A DNA stretch of 64,000 bases, taken from contig NZ_JAEFCA010000002.1 of the NCBI RefSeq assembly GCF_016405855.1, positions 124,001 through 188,000 of the forward strand. Reading direction: 5' to 3'. Below, one piece after another: positions 1-8,369 of this stretch. The position numbers and the translations under genes are program-made. Source of the DNA: Flavobacterium sp. IB48 (GTDB lineage Bacteria; Bacteroidota; Bacteroidia; Flavobacteriales; Flavobacteriaceae). Positions within the stretch are counted from its first letter, which is position 1. Each line of letters begins with the position of its first letter. The notes beneath the pieces are model-generated. The model was not told the DNA's origin and ran no database searches. It was given only the letters and a program-made list of their open reading frames with translations.

Positions 1-623
1 AAAATTGGAGAATTAGTCATCGTTACATACTTTCTGTCGTGATGAATAACCAGTTTGCCGTTTATATATTCGAAAATAGCATTGTCTCCACTAGAATCAG
101 AAATAGATAAATGTACAGTAGCAAAAATGTTAGTTCCTGGAATATGAGAAGAAGTAATCACAAAATCGTTCTTGTCTAATGCTGATACTGTTTCTGCAAC
201 TGTCGAAAAATTATCTAAAACATATTGGAGCCATAACGAAACCGCCAAACCTTTTACTTTTCCATTTTTTTCAAATGCAGGATATTGCGATTCTACAAGC
301 CACAAAAGATTGCCTACAAGTCCTTTTTCGTTCATTCCATCAGAAGAGGCAATATCCCACGAACTTGTAATTACACTTCCATATTTAGATTTCCATTTGA
401 TAGAACTGGTTCCAACTTCTCCGGCTCTTTCAATTCCACGAGGAAAGATCCACAAATTGGCCGGAATTTCACCTTTCCAATCCATAGAACGTGCAGTAAT
501 AATTGTTCCGCTTAAACCTTCATAAACGACTCTCGTACAAGGCAAGACAGTTTCAGTTATTAATAATGTAAAAGCAAGTAGGGCAGGAAGAATTCTGTTT
601 TTTAGTTTCATAAATTTAGACAT
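1..623 (-). CDS. Choloylglycine hydrolase / penicillin V acylase family protein (Ntn hydrolase), C-terminus cut by window edge
   Basis: Read on the minus strand from the ATG at 623 (alternative ATG at 611, giving MKLKNRILP), the frame stays open to base 1, so only about 207 N-terminal residues are seen. A signal peptide (residues 5-28) runs directly into Cys29 of LPCTRVVYEG, the expected N-terminal nucleophile after processing. Arg45 and Asp48 of ARSMDW follow at +16 and +19, the same spacing as Cys2/Arg18/Asp21 in penicillin V acylase and bile salt hydrolases. The family hydrolyses linear amide C-N bonds; the substrate (acylated amino acids, bile-salt-like amides, N-acyl signals) cannot be told from sequence. 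The signal peptide predicts export. The binding-pocket residues further on are outside the window. Family membership is well supported, the substrate is unknown. Confidence 0.85.
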   Translation of the reverse strand, partial: MSKFMKLKNRILPALLAFTLLITETVLPCTRVVYEGLSGTIITARSMDWKGEIPANLWIFPRGIERAGEVGTSSIKWKSKYGSVITSSWDIASSDGMNEKGLVGNLLWLVESQYPAFEKNGKVKGLAVSLWLQYVLDNFSTVAETVSALDKNDFVITSSHIPGTNIFATVHLSISDSSGDNAIFEYINGKLVIHHDRKYVTMTNSPI

Positions 624-780
624 TTAATTAAACGTTAAGTTCTGATTTTCAACAGTGTATTTTAAAGAGAAATAGCTTTATAGAAAGCTTCTCTGCAATT
701 TACTGATTTTATGTAAAAAATTGGCTATAAATTATTTAGTATAAAATCGCTGAGTATTATTTAGAATAATTATAAATAAT

Positions 781-812
781 TTTGAATTAGAGCAAAAATA
801 GGTTTACTTTTG
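781..812 (+). promoter_or_regulatory. Bacteroidota-type promoter of the alpha/beta hydrolase gene
   Basis: TTTG at 781-784 and TACTTTTG at 805-812 match the -33 and -7 elements (TTTG, TAnnTTTG) with a 20-bp spacer. Transcription would start near 819, about 26 bases before the ATG at 845. Both elements and the spacing fit, making this one of the best promoter matches in the window. Confidence 0.65.
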
Positions 813-844
813 GAGCTTACAGCAAGTATTCTAAAAAATATAAA

Positions 845-1819
845 ATGATAAAAAATATATTCAAAATCTTAAAAATAGCATTCATATCATTTCTAGTTTT
901 AATTTTTATAGGATTTTTATTTGAACAAATTGCACGCTTTTACTTTGACAGTAAACGTCCTGATAATAATGAATTTGCAAAAATAGATGGCCGAAATATT
1001 CATTACAAAAAGCAAGGAAATGGTTCTTGTACCATAATTTTTGAATCTGGTTTAGGTGGAGATTATCTGCATTGGCAGGAAATCCAAAAGAAACTTTCTA
1101 AAAAATACACCACAATTTCTTATGATAAAGCTGGAATTTTATGGAGTGATCCTTCTAAAGAAATTTCATTAAAAAGATATTCTAGCGATTTAGAAGAATT
1201 ACTGAAGCTGACCAATTGTCCAAAACCATACATTTTAGTTGGACATTCCTTTGGTGGAATTACTTCAAGATTTTTTCTTCAAAAAAATAAAAAAGATATG
1301 GCAGGAATTGTTTTTGTTGATGTAACACATCCAAAGCAGTTAGAAAAATCGTCAGAAGCATTGAGAAATTCGGTTCAACCTCCGCCAAGAATACTTTTAA
1401 GTTTTTTGAACGAAATTGGCGTTATTAGAATCCTTTATAGTAATACTGGTTTTACAACCGTTGTTCCTAAAACGCATTGGTTCAATCAAAATGTAAAAAA
1501 ATATTTTTATCGCATTTTTGACGGAATGATGACAGAACTTGAAAATGATAAAAAACTAATGAAGGAAGCCTCGGCAATAAATGGTTTTGGTTCGGTTCCA
1601 TTAACAATAATCACTGCAAAATATCCTGACGGAGTAGAAGGAATGAAGGATAAAAAATTAGAAAAAGAATATTTGGCTATACATAACACATTGCAAATAG
1701 ATTTACTGCAATTGTCATCAAATAGCAAACAGATTTTTGCAGAAAAAAGTGGTCATTATATTACACTTCAAGAACCAGATTTAATTTGCAATGAAATTGA
1801 AAAATTAGCGCCGAGATAA
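845..1819 (+). CDS. Membrane-anchored alpha/beta hydrolase
   Basis: A 324-residue protein with one N-terminal hydrophobic segment (about residues 8-30), probably a membrane anchor or uncleaved signal, followed by an alpha/beta-hydrolase fold. The nucleophile elbow GHSFG places the catalytic serine at 135, an oxyanion-hole stretch ESGLGGD lies near 67-73, and the catalytic histidine is His304 in SGHY. The acid is probably in the region before residue 270 and is not assigned. Such proteins hydrolyse esters, amides or lactones; nothing here fixes the substrate. The gene stands alone, divergent from the Ntn hydrolase, with its own promoter, and converges on the ABC-F gene only 22 bases downstream. 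Confidence 0.8.
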   Translation: MIKNIFKILKIAFISFLVLIFIGFLFEQIARFYFDSKRPDNNEFAKIDGRNIHYKKQGNGSCTIIFESGLGGDYLHWQEIQKKLSKKYTTISYDKAGILWSDPSKEISLKRYSSDLEELLKLTNCPKPYILVGHSFGGITSRFFLQKNKKDMAGIVFVDVTHPKQLEKSSEALRNSVQPPPRILLSFLNEIGVIRILYSNTGFTTVVPKTHWFNQNVKKYFYRIFDGMMTELENDKKLMKEASAINGFGSVPLTIITAKYPDGVEGMKDKKLEKEYLAIHNTLQIDLLQLSSNSKQIFAEKSGHYITLQEPDLICNEIEKLAPR

Positions 1820-1841
1820 TTCTCAGCGCTAACTGTTTTGT

Positions 1842-3428
1842 TTAAAGTAAAATACTTTTTTCAATATTAATCTGTTCCAAAAACGATTGATCGTGTGAAA
1901 TCACAATTAAAGTGCCTTGATATTCGTTGATAGCCGAAGTCAATATTTCTATATTTTGAATATCCAGATTATTTGTTGGTTCATCTAAAATTATAATTTC
2001 AGGCGATTCATTGCTAATCGTTAAACAGCATAACATTAAGCGCATTCTTTCGCCACCGCTCAGTGCATTGCAAGGTTTGTCCCAATCATTTCTAGAAAAT
2101 AAAAAGCGATTCAATCTCATTTTGATTTCATGCTCTTCTAAACCGCAATCATTGAAAACCTGCGCTTGTTCGTAAATTTTAAGATTTTGGTTTAATAAAG
2201 AATAGTCCTGGTCTATATAAATTGCTTTTTTGTCCAAACAAGTTATTTGTCCTTGGGTTGGATTTAATTCTCTAAGAATAATTTTAATTAAAGTTGTTTT
2301 TCCAGAGCCATTTAATCCTTTTACAGCCAAACGATCTCCTGACAGAATTTCAAAATTTAGATTTTCATTCCAAAGATTCCTTTCACCATAATTGTAATTG
2401 ATTTCTGAAGCCTTAAAAAGAATTTTTCCTTTAAGAAAAGAAGAATTATTAAAACCAAATTTCATTTGATCTATTGCAGGAAGTGATGATCGAAGTTGTC
2501 GCAAATCTTCAGAAATTCCACTAATTTTCTCAGCATGAACATCTTTAATCTTAGAACTGCTATTTTCGGCTTTATTTCTGAGCGTATTCATCATAATTCT
2601 GGCAACACCCGATTTCTCTTGTTTCTTTTTGCCTCTCGAATCTAGTTTATTTTGACGTTCAATACTCTCTCGTTCTTTTTCTTTGGCTTTTTTCAATGCC
2701 TTTTCCTTGCTTTGAACATCTTGTTCTAAGGCATTATTTTCAACTTTTTTCTGTTCACTATAAAAATCATAATTCCCTCCATAAACAGAAATTTCATTTT
2801 TGGTCATTTCCAGCGTCTTACTCAAAAGATTGAGCAATGTTCTGTCGTGACTGACAATAAGTAATGTACTAGAGGTAGATTTTATAAAATCATACAGTAA
2901 CGTTCTGCTGGCAAAATCTAGATGATTACTAGGCTCATCTAATAAAACCAAGTCGGGTTGATGAATCATTATTCCGGCTAGAAAGACTTTTGTTTTTTGT
3001 CCGCCGCTTAAAGTTTCCATTTTCTGGTTCAAATCCAAATCATGCAATTGCCAATAAGACAAAGCTTCATTACAGCGTTCTTCAATCGTCCAGTCGTCAT
3101 CTAACAATTGAAGATTTTCTTCAGTCACAATACCTTCAAATATTTCTTTAAGTGAACTTATTTTTTCCTTTATGTGCAAAGCTTCAGCAACCGTAAAATC
3201 GTTAAACTGACCAAACAATTGTGGAACAAAATAGGGCTTAGAATTCTGAATTATCTGTCCTGAAAAAGGCTGTAATTCACCAGCAATAATTTTTAAAAGT
3301 GTAGATTTTCCAACACCATTATTTCCAACCAAAGAGGTTTTATCGTGATTGTTTAGCGTAAAGCTAATGTTTTGAAACAGCATGTCTTTATTCTCATGCT
3401 GATATGAGATATTTTGAAGAATAAGCAT
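1842..3428 (-). CDS. ABC-F family ATPase (ribosome-associated, no membrane domain)
   Basis: Two ABC ATPase domains lie in one 528-residue chain without membrane segments, the ABC-F layout. Domain 1 has Walker A GNNGVGKST (35-43), signature LSGGQ (140-144) and Walker B LVLLDEP with the ABC-F-type SNHLD continuation (to 171). Domain 2 has GLNGSGKTT (371-379), LSGGE (456-460) and IIILDEPTNNLD. A highly charged linker at about 222-330, rich in Lys and Glu, corresponds to the P-site tRNA-interaction motif region. ABC-F proteins act on stalled or antibiotic-bound ribosomes rather than in transport. Whether this one gives antibiotic resistance or is housekeeping cannot be decided. Its ~108-base 5' leader (see separate entry) hints at post-initiation control. 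Confidence 0.85.
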   Translation of the reverse strand: MLILQNISYQHENKDMLFQNISFTLNNHDKTSLVGNNGVGKSTLLKIIAGELQPFSGQIIQNSKPYFVPQLFGQFNDFTVAEALHIKEKISSLKEIFEGIVTEENLQLLDDDWTIEERCNEALSYWQLHDLDLNQKMETLSGGQKTKVFLAGIMIHQPDLVLLDEPSNHLDFASRTLLYDFIKSTSSTLLIVSHDRTLLNLLSKTLEMTKNEISVYGGNYDFYSEQKKVENNALEQDVQSKEKALKKAKEKERESIERQNKLDSRGKKKQEKSGVARIMMNTLRNKAENSSSKIKDVHAEKISGISEDLRQLRSSLPAIDQMKFGFNNSSFLKGKILFKASEINYNYGERNLWNENLNFEILSGDRLAVKGLNGSGKTTLIKIILRELNPTQGQITCLDKKAIYIDQDYSLLNQNLKIYEQAQVFNDCGLEEHEIKMRLNRFLFSRNDWDKPCNALSGGERMRLMLCCLTISNESPEIIILDEPTNNLDIQNIEILTSAINEYQGTLIVISHDQSFLEQINIEKSILL

Positions 3429-3549
3429 AATTCCTTTCTTTTAAAGATAAATAATCTAGCAGCCACAAAGTTGTGGTCGCTTACTACATTTTCCTGAAAG
3501 AAATTATTTTTCACATATGCCAGTACTTATTTTAAGAAGTGCAAAGATA
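3429..3549 (-). promoter_or_regulatory. Promoter and ~108-base 5' leader of the ABC-F gene
   Basis: On the minus strand TATCTTTG (3549-3542) matches TAnnTTTG, predicting a start near 3536 and a leader of about 108 bases. The leader holds a stem (CCACAA/TTGTGG core, about 3459-3481, extendable to 11 bp with two mismatches) roughly 30 bases before the ATG, and two minimal ATG-stop reading frames. No convincing longer leader peptide is seen. Confidence 0.4.
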
Positions 3550-3571
3550 TTTATTTTAACTTTAAAAATCA

Positions 3572-3607
3572 AAAAACCATTCTTTACAATTGTAGCGAAT
3601 GGTTTTT
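3572..3607 (-). terminator. Intrinsic terminator after the lipoprotein gene
   Basis: Perfect inverted repeat AAAAACCATTC (3572-3582) / GAATGGTTTTT (3597-3607). Read on the minus strand the stem is followed by a T run. It lies 26 bases past the stop of the gene at 3634-4005. Confidence 0.7.
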
Positions 3608-3633
3608 GTACTGAATTACGATGTAATTATTAT

Positions 3634-4005
3634 TTAAATTTTATCAAATGTTAGTTTGGCTTCTTTGGTGTCTAAAATTAACTTATCATCTGTTATAGTA
3701 CTTTCACAAACGTAAGGCGTGCCAACTTCGTCTTTTATAACTAGTTTTTTACCTTTTTCTGTTAGCGCATAAGTTCCGTCTGTGATTTCACGAAGCAAAT
3801 ATCCTGTTACATGCCCATCTTCAGTAAAAGTAAGCATACCGTTGGTTAAAATTGCGTTTTTTGTAGAATCAGAAACAGTTTCTTTTGGTTCTACAGCAGT
3901 AACTTTCCATGAATTCACAAGCTTGTCTCTTTTACGATGGCATGAAACAATTAATACGACGACAGCAATGGCAATTACGAGGGTAAATAATTTAGAGTTT
4001 TTCAT
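3634..4005 (-). CDS. Lipocalin-like lipoprotein
   Basis: A 123-residue protein. The ATG at 4005 is chosen because it starts a textbook lipoprotein signal: Lys-rich start, hydrophobic run, then lipobox VLIVSC with the lipidated Cys at 22. An in-frame extension upstream exists but would bury this signal. The mature part begins with a KLVNSWKV-type opening strand and alternating beta strands (LTFTEDGHVTGYLL, ADG-like turns, LTFDKI at the end), as in small Bacteroidota lipocalin-like proteins. Predicted to be anchored in an outer-layer membrane; ligand and role are unknown. A terminator follows at 3572-3607 and no co-transcribed neighbour is evident. Confidence 0.65.
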   Translation of the reverse strand: MKNSKLFTLVIAIAVVVLIVSCHRKRDKLVNSWKVTAVEPKETVSDSTKNAILTNGMLTFTEDGHVTGYLLREITDGTYALTEKGKKLVIKDEVGTPYVCESTITDDKLILDTKEAKLTFDKI

Positions 4006-4221
4006 GATTTTGTGATTAAAAGTTAAACAGGAAAAAGTTACAAAAAAAAATAACATTAAAATATTCGGAATCAAATATTTATAAAGATTTTTTTTACTTC
4101 TTAAATCGAATAGCTTTTAATTTGAAAAGTCTTTGTTTTTGGGACTTTTACTGATAACCAACCACTTAAGTATTGACTATTGTAGCAATAAAAAATTAGA
4201 AAATAGACACTTTGAGACAGG

Positions 4222-5154
4222 TTAATTAAGAGTCAAAGCTCCCAAAATTTCCTCATACATAAAAGGGCCACCAGGATAAGTTGCAGTATAATCTAGATTC
4301 ATCCAGACTTGTCCACGTTCGTCTATGTGGTAGTGTAATTTTTTGCCGTAGCTTTCTTTTACAAAAAGAACATTTTTGATCAAATAATTGACTTTTTCGA
4401 GATCAATCATTGAACCAATTAAAATTTCGGGATAAATATGTCCTTTGGTATGAATAAGGCGAGGAGTTCCGCCAATTGCTCGTACAGCTGCCGCCATCAA
4501 AATAGAGTGATCATCGCAATCGCCTGAAAAATATTCAAGAGATTCGCTGGCAGTTGCGATGTAATCACCTTCTTTTGGATCGTTTACATAATTCCATCTG
4601 CTGTTTATTTCTTTAAAAACTGCAAAACACTGAATTATAGTTCGATAATCTGAATAGCCTCTAATCTTTTTAAAATGCTTTGTAGTCGCCATAATGGCAA
4701 AATTTCGCACTTTAGGATTTTGGTATTCTATAGCATTTATAATCTTTGATTTATTAGGAAACGGAAGCAGTTTTGCTACAATAATGTCCTGCGGATAAGG
4801 ATTATCAGACATGGTGTAAATCATAGAATTGTAATCTTCTGAGATTTCGCTAAAACCATAATTTCCAATAACCGATCCGTAAAATAGAATTATCAAGTAA
4901 ACGGCAACACATAAAATAATTATTGTTCTGAGATACATCAGAAGAAAAAATATGGCTGCAAAAACAAAAATAAAGATGAATACGCGATCGAGATTGAACG
5001 CCCATTCTAAATCTATTAAATTTTGATGCAGAATGATGAAAATCGGAATTGTAATTAAAAGACTTAAAATCGAAATAATAATCCTGTCCCACGGTGATTT
5101 CACCTGTAGCTTGGATTTTAAATACGGTAAGTCAATTTTAGGGAATTTCATCAT
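4222..5154 (-). CDS. Membrane protein with transglutaminase-like cysteine protease domain
   Basis: The 310-residue protein starts at the ATG at 5154 (a TTG at 5163 is in frame but less likely). Three hydrophobic segments (about 25-43, 57-75, 78-96) precede a transglutaminase-like domain. Its catalytic triad is visible: Cys213 in SGDCDDHS, His239 in TKGHIYPE and Asp288 in WMNLDYT. By the positive-inside rule the N-terminus is cytoplasmic and the catalytic domain periplasmic. Members cleave or cross-link peptides; the substrate is unknown. It is the last gene of a tight operon that also carries a nucleoside phosphorylase and a periplasmic-binding-protein fold, starting 18 bases after the latter's stop. 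Confidence 0.75.
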   Translation of the reverse strand: MMKFPKIDLPYLKSKLQVKSPWDRIIISILSLLITIPIFIILHQNLIDLEWAFNLDRVFIFIFVFAAIFFLLMYLRTIIILCVAVYLIILFYGSVIGNYGFSEISEDYNSMIYTMSDNPYPQDIIVAKLLPFPNKSKIINAIEYQNPKVRNFAIMATTKHFKKIRGYSDYRTIIQCFAVFKEINSRWNYVNDPKEGDYIATASESLEYFSGDCDDHSILMAAAVRAIGGTPRLIHTKGHIYPEILIGSMIDLEKVNYLIKNVLFVKESYGKKLHYHIDERGQVWMNLDYTATYPGGPFMYEEILGALTLN

Positions 5155-5172
5155 ACGAATCAAAAAGCAGTA

Positions 5173-6024
5173 TTACAATGCTTTTACTGTTTCTACAAAA
5201 ATACTTTTTTTATCAATAATTCCCAGATCAAATAATTGATTTTGAATTTTATTAAAAGATTTTTCTGTCAAATTTTTTTGTGACCACTGAGTCAATTTTA
5301 GCCATTCTTTAATATCTTCTGCTTTTTGATTAAAAAGCTTTGATAATTTCTTGTCGATTTCTGGAATCTCTTTAAAATCAACTGTTGTTTTGTTGATTAT
5401 TTTGAGAATCATTTCTACTGTTTTGGCGTTCTTTTTTAAAAACTCATCACGGCCTACAATTATAAATGAAGGCCAAGGAGTAGGGCAGTCGTCAATTCTT
5501 CTAAAAACTCCTTTATCTACAAGAGGTTTTGTCATAAAACGTTCCCACATAAAATAATCGGCTTTCTTGCTCGTTAAAGCATCCACAGCGCCATCAATAG
5601 TATTTACAATTTCAAACTCAAGATCATCCATTTCCCAGCCTTGTTCATTTGCATTTACATAAGCCATCAATTGTGATCCAGAACCAATTCTCGAAATTGC
5701 CACTTTTTTATTTTTAAGATCTTTTAAGGTCTTAAAATCAGATTTTGCATCAACGTGAATTCCCCAAATTAAAGGAGATTGCACATAAATCTGAACAATT
5801 TTACTCGGATTTCCAGCCGAAATATCTTTTAAAATTCCTTCGGTCAAAATAACAGCAAGATCTGTTTCTCCATCACGAAGCATTTGGCACATTTTACCCG
5901 TTCCTTCGGGCACATTTGTCCATTGTAAGTCGATGTTCTCTTCTTCAAATTCACCATTTTCAATGCATAGATGCCACGGCAAATTGAAGTGTTCTGGAAC
6001 ACCCGCAATTTTGACAGTTTTCAT
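5173..6024 (-). CDS. NMT1/THI5-like substrate-binding-fold protein without signal peptide
   Basis: A 283-residue protein with the type-2 periplasmic binding protein layout of SsuA/NMT1-like proteins: N-terminal KIAGVPEHFNLPWHLC, the anion-loop-like region ISRIGSGSQLMAY near 110-122, and a C-terminal helical tail. It starts directly with MKTVKIAG and has no signal peptide or lipobox, so as encoded it should stay in the cytoplasm. No ABC transporter permease or ATPase is nearby. The yeast THI5-type cysteine cluster is absent and no thiamine riboswitch is visible, so I do not call it a pyrimidine synthase. A small-molecule-binding or enzymatic cytoplasmic role is the best inference; its place between DUF4265 and transglutaminase-like genes suggests joint function. 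Confidence 0.6.
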   Translation of the reverse strand: MKTVKIAGVPEHFNLPWHLCIENGEFEEENIDLQWTNVPEGTGKMCQMLRDGETDLAVILTEGILKDISAGNPSKIVQIYVQSPLIWGIHVDAKSDFKTLKDLKNKKVAISRIGSGSQLMAYVNANEQGWEMDDLEFEIVNTIDGAVDALTSKKADYFMWERFMTKPLVDKGVFRRIDDCPTPWPSFIIVGRDEFLKKNAKTVEMILKIINKTTVDFKEIPEIDKKLSKLFNQKAEDIKEWLKLTQWSQKNLTEKSFNKIQNQLFDLGIIDKKSIFVETVKAL

Positions 6025-6078
6025 TTATTTTAAGTTTAAGTTAAGTTGATTGGTATGCGTAATCTTATCGTTATTAGT

Positions 6079-6555
6079 TTAGTTTTTTAATAAATCTGCC
6101 CTATGTTTTTCTGAAAGGCAAGGTTCTGCAAATTCAATGATATCTTGTGATTCGTATTCACTCAATAGATTTCTTACCAAAGAATAATCTACATCTTTGG
6201 CTATTTCTGCTGCAAAAAAAGTTTCATTTAATCCTTCAGACAAACAATTTATTGCTTTTAATTTTTCGCGAATAATTTCTTTATCAAAACCTTTTTCTAA
6301 AACAGCAATCTGAACAATCGAATTTCCAGAGTTTTGAATCGTTTTTCTATGCATGAAACGTTCTTCTGTTTCGTCATATTCTGCATAAAAAATATCATCA
6401 GTAGCAATTAAAGGGCCGAAAAAAGGGATATTATCCAACTTAAAAAGTCCTTTTTCTAAATCTATAATTTCTGCCCACATCGTTTCAGAAACTACTTCGT
6501 CTAGATAATCACTGTAGTATTTAAATAATATTTTCTTGTGAGTTTCTTGTTCCAT
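6079..6555 (-). CDS. DUF4265 domain protein
   Basis: A 158-residue soluble protein resembling DUF4265 proteins: an opening strand, the segment ETMWAEIIDLEKGLFKLDNIPFF near 23-46, then IATDDIFYAEYDE. The function of the family is not established. Its ATG shares one base with the stop of the upstream VOC gene (TAATG), indicating translational coupling inside the operon. A 54-base gap precedes the binding-protein gene, the largest within this operon. Confidence 0.6.
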   Translation of the reverse strand: MEQETHKKILFKYYSDYLDEVVSETMWAEIIDLEKGLFKLDNIPFFGPLIATDDIFYAEYDETEERFMHRKTIQNSGNSIVQIAVLEKGFDKEIIREKLKAINCLSEGLNETFFAAEIAKDVDYSLVRNLLSEYESQDIIEFAEPCLSEKHRADLLKN

Positions 6556-6947
6556 TATTCAATTTCGCTGATTACAGCTTTTAAAGGTGATATTACGATT
6601 CTATAGCCATCTGGATCCTGAATCATTTTTCCATTTTCATTCCAAAACGGATTCAGTGCATGTATAACTGCAATATTATACTTTGGTAATTTATTTACTA
6701 ATTTATCGTAATCTGCAATAGTTTTAGGGTATAAAACCATTACATCATCTTCATCAAAAGTATGCTTGGCCGCTACTTCAGATTGTGTAAACTCAAAATG
6801 CCAGTCTAAGCCCGGTTTTCCTATGAAAATACCATCATAATTATTATGATTCTCAAACCCGCCCAATCGTTCAAAGCCGAGTACATCTACATAAAAATTC
6901 TCAATTTTCTCTAAATCATTTGTATGTCGCGCAACTCGTAAAAACAT
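6555..6947 (-). CDS. VOC / glyoxalase-superfamily protein
   Basis: A 130-residue single-domain protein of the vicinal oxygen chelate fold. The opening RVARHTNDLEKIENFYVDVLGFERLG is a typical first beta-alpha-beta module, and the close IQDPDGYRIVISP is the usual C-terminal strand. Several canonical metal positions are not obvious (no final Glu in the expected place), so it could be an enzyme or a binding protein. It overlaps the downstream DUF4265 gene by one base and follows the DinB gene by four bases, so it is co-transcribed and probably coupled. Confidence 0.75.
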   Translation of the reverse strand: MFLRVARHTNDLEKIENFYVDVLGFERLGGFENHNNYDGIFIGKPGLDWHFEFTQSEVAAKHTFDEDDVMVLYPKTIADYDKLVNKLPKYNIAVIHALNPFWNENGKMIQDPDGYRIVISPLKAVISEIE

Positions 6948-6951
6948 AATT

Positions 6952-7392
6952 TTATGACTTTATTTGATTAATATGATGCTCTAAATGTTCTACATAATCG
7001 GTCATTATAAACCGTAAATCAGCTAGAGATCCATCGCCAAAATCAATTTCATACTCTAAAGCTTTTGGATCAACTGTTTTCATCAGTCTTACAAGCTGTT
7101 TATTTATGACAAACCATAATTGCGTAAGCTCCTCAATATCCATTGTCTGATACTTATTTATATCTACTAAAGCATCTGGATCATAAGTTCTTCTTTGATA
7201 AGGTTTGTCAACATAATTAATTTCTGTAAAACGGACAAGATTATGAACGGCTGAATCTACCAAATGACCTATAATTTCTTTCTTAGACCATTTTTTAGGT
7301 TTTCTTTCTTCTAAAATTTTCTGGTCTATTATTGGAAAATAATGTACATTTTCGTTCAATAATTTTTCAAATTTGAGAATAACACTTTCCAT
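6952..7392 (-). CDS. DinB-family four-helix protein
   Basis: The ATG at 7392 is preferred over the in-frame TTG one codon earlier, giving 146 residues. The segment KKWSKKEIIGHLVDSAVHNLVRF is the characteristic DinB helix with its first metal-site histidine (about residue 43), and the C-terminal DYVEHLEHHINQI carries the paired histidines (about 136 and 140). Such DinB_2 proteins bind a divalent metal; some are thiol transferases using low-molecular-weight thiols, others uncharacterised. It follows the nucleoside phosphorylase by 15 bases and precedes the VOC gene by four. Confidence 0.8.
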   Translation of the reverse strand: MESVILKFEKLLNENVHYFPIIDQKILEERKPKKWSKKEIIGHLVDSAVHNLVRFTEINYVDKPYQRRTYDPDALVDINKYQTMDIEELTQLWFVINKQLVRLMKTVDPKALEYEIDFGDGSLADLRFIMTDYVEHLEHHINQIKS

Positions 7393-7407
7393 CAATTTGC
7401 CAATTAA

Positions 7408-8277
7408 TTAGTTTCCTGCCAATTTATTTAATGTGTAAGCAATCAATTCATCTACAGCTTTGTACGGATCCTCACTAAAAGTTCCGCTAGCACGATTTGC
7501 AATAATAGCGTTAAGTGATAATGCATTGTGTCCTAATAGCGCAGAAAGACCATAGATTGCTGCTGTTTCCATTTCTAAATTAGTGATTTTAGTTTCATTA
7601 AAACTAAAATTATCCATTTTATTATTCAATTCTTCGTCTTGAATATTTAAACGTAAAACCCTTCCTTGCGGACCGTAGAATCCACCGGCTGTTGCGGTAA
7701 TGCCTTTGAAAATTCGATCTGATTCGATTAATTTTTCTAATTTTTCAGAACATTGTGTAACATAAGGTTTCCCTTTTTTAGGATCCCAATTGGTATGTTT
7801 TACAAATGCATCTTCAATTTCTGTAATAGAAACATCATCAATTAAATAGGAGCGAAGCATATTGTCTAATCCTAACCCGAACTTTGACATCACGAAACTG
7901 TCTACAGGAATATCTTCCTGCAAAGAACCTGACGTTCCTATTCTGATAATATTTAAAGAAGTTAATTTTTCTTTTGGCTGACGCGTTTTTAAATCAATAT
8001 TTACTAAAGCGTCTAATTCGTTTAATACAATATCAATATTATCAGGTCCAATTCCTGTAGAAACTACAGAGATTCTTTTTCCCTTGTAAATACCGGTTTG
8101 AGTCTTAAATTCTCTTTTTTGAGCTGAATGTTCGATTGAATCGAAAAATTGAGTGATTTTTTCAACTCTGTTTTGATCACCAACAAAAATAATGTCGTGT
8201 GCTATATGTTCTGGACGAAGGTTTAAGTGGTAAACACTTCCGTCTGGATTTAATATCAATTCTGAAGATTGTATCAT
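7408..8277 (-). CDS. Nucleoside phosphorylase (NP-I / uridine phosphorylase type)
   Basis: A 289-residue NP-I family protein. Family marks are STGIGPDNIDIVLNEL (about 73-88), the phosphate-binding loop region IRIGTSGSLQ (about 111-120) and the ribose/base-site segment NLEMETAAIYGLS (about 233-245) with the Met-Glu pair that contacts ribose. It splits nucleosides with phosphate to base and ribose 1-phosphate. Uridine-type is suggested by overall layout but base specificity cannot be fixed. First gene of a six-gene minus-strand run reaching 4222; the leader upstream carries a hairpin repeat (8332-8359). Confidence 0.8.
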   Translation of the reverse strand: MIQSSELILNPDGSVYHLNLRPEHIAHDIIFVGDQNRVEKITQFFDSIEHSAQKREFKTQTGIYKGKRISVVSTGIGPDNIDIVLNELDALVNIDLKTRQPKEKLTSLNIIRIGTSGSLQEDIPVDSFVMSKFGLGLDNMLRSYLIDDVSITEIEDAFVKHTNWDPKKGKPYVTQCSEKLEKLIESDRIFKGITATAGGFYGPQGRVLRLNIQDEELNNKMDNFSFNETKITNLEMETAAIYGLSALLGHNALSLNAIIANRASGTFSEDPYKAVDELIAYTLNKLAGN

Positions 8278-8331
8278 TTTTTTTTTAGTTGCTAAGGTTC
8301 TGAGATACTGAGGCTCTAAGTTTTTTTCAAT

Positions 8332-8359
8332 GTTTCAGGTTAGTCGAATAACTTGAAAC
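8332..8359. repeat. Hairpin of the GTTTCAGGTT/AACTTGAAAC repeat family
   Basis: Arms GTTTCAGGTTA and TAACTTGAAAC (one G-U-type mismatch) around a six-base loop. The same arm sequences recur at 19138-19278. Lies between the SUI1 gene and the nucleoside phosphorylase gene. Confidence 0.5.
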
Positions 8360-8369
8360 CTAAAACTTT

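Noticed and set aside
172..525. Plus-strand open frame opposite the Ntn-hydrolase gene
   Set aside because: It is the complement of a well-supported minus-strand gene with signal peptide and catalytic residues in the correct spacing.
5173..6024. Thiamine pyrimidine (THI5/HMP) synthase or thiamine transporter component
   Set aside because: No THI5-type cysteine cluster, no signal peptide for a transporter role, no thi genes and no TPP riboswitch-like sequence nearby.
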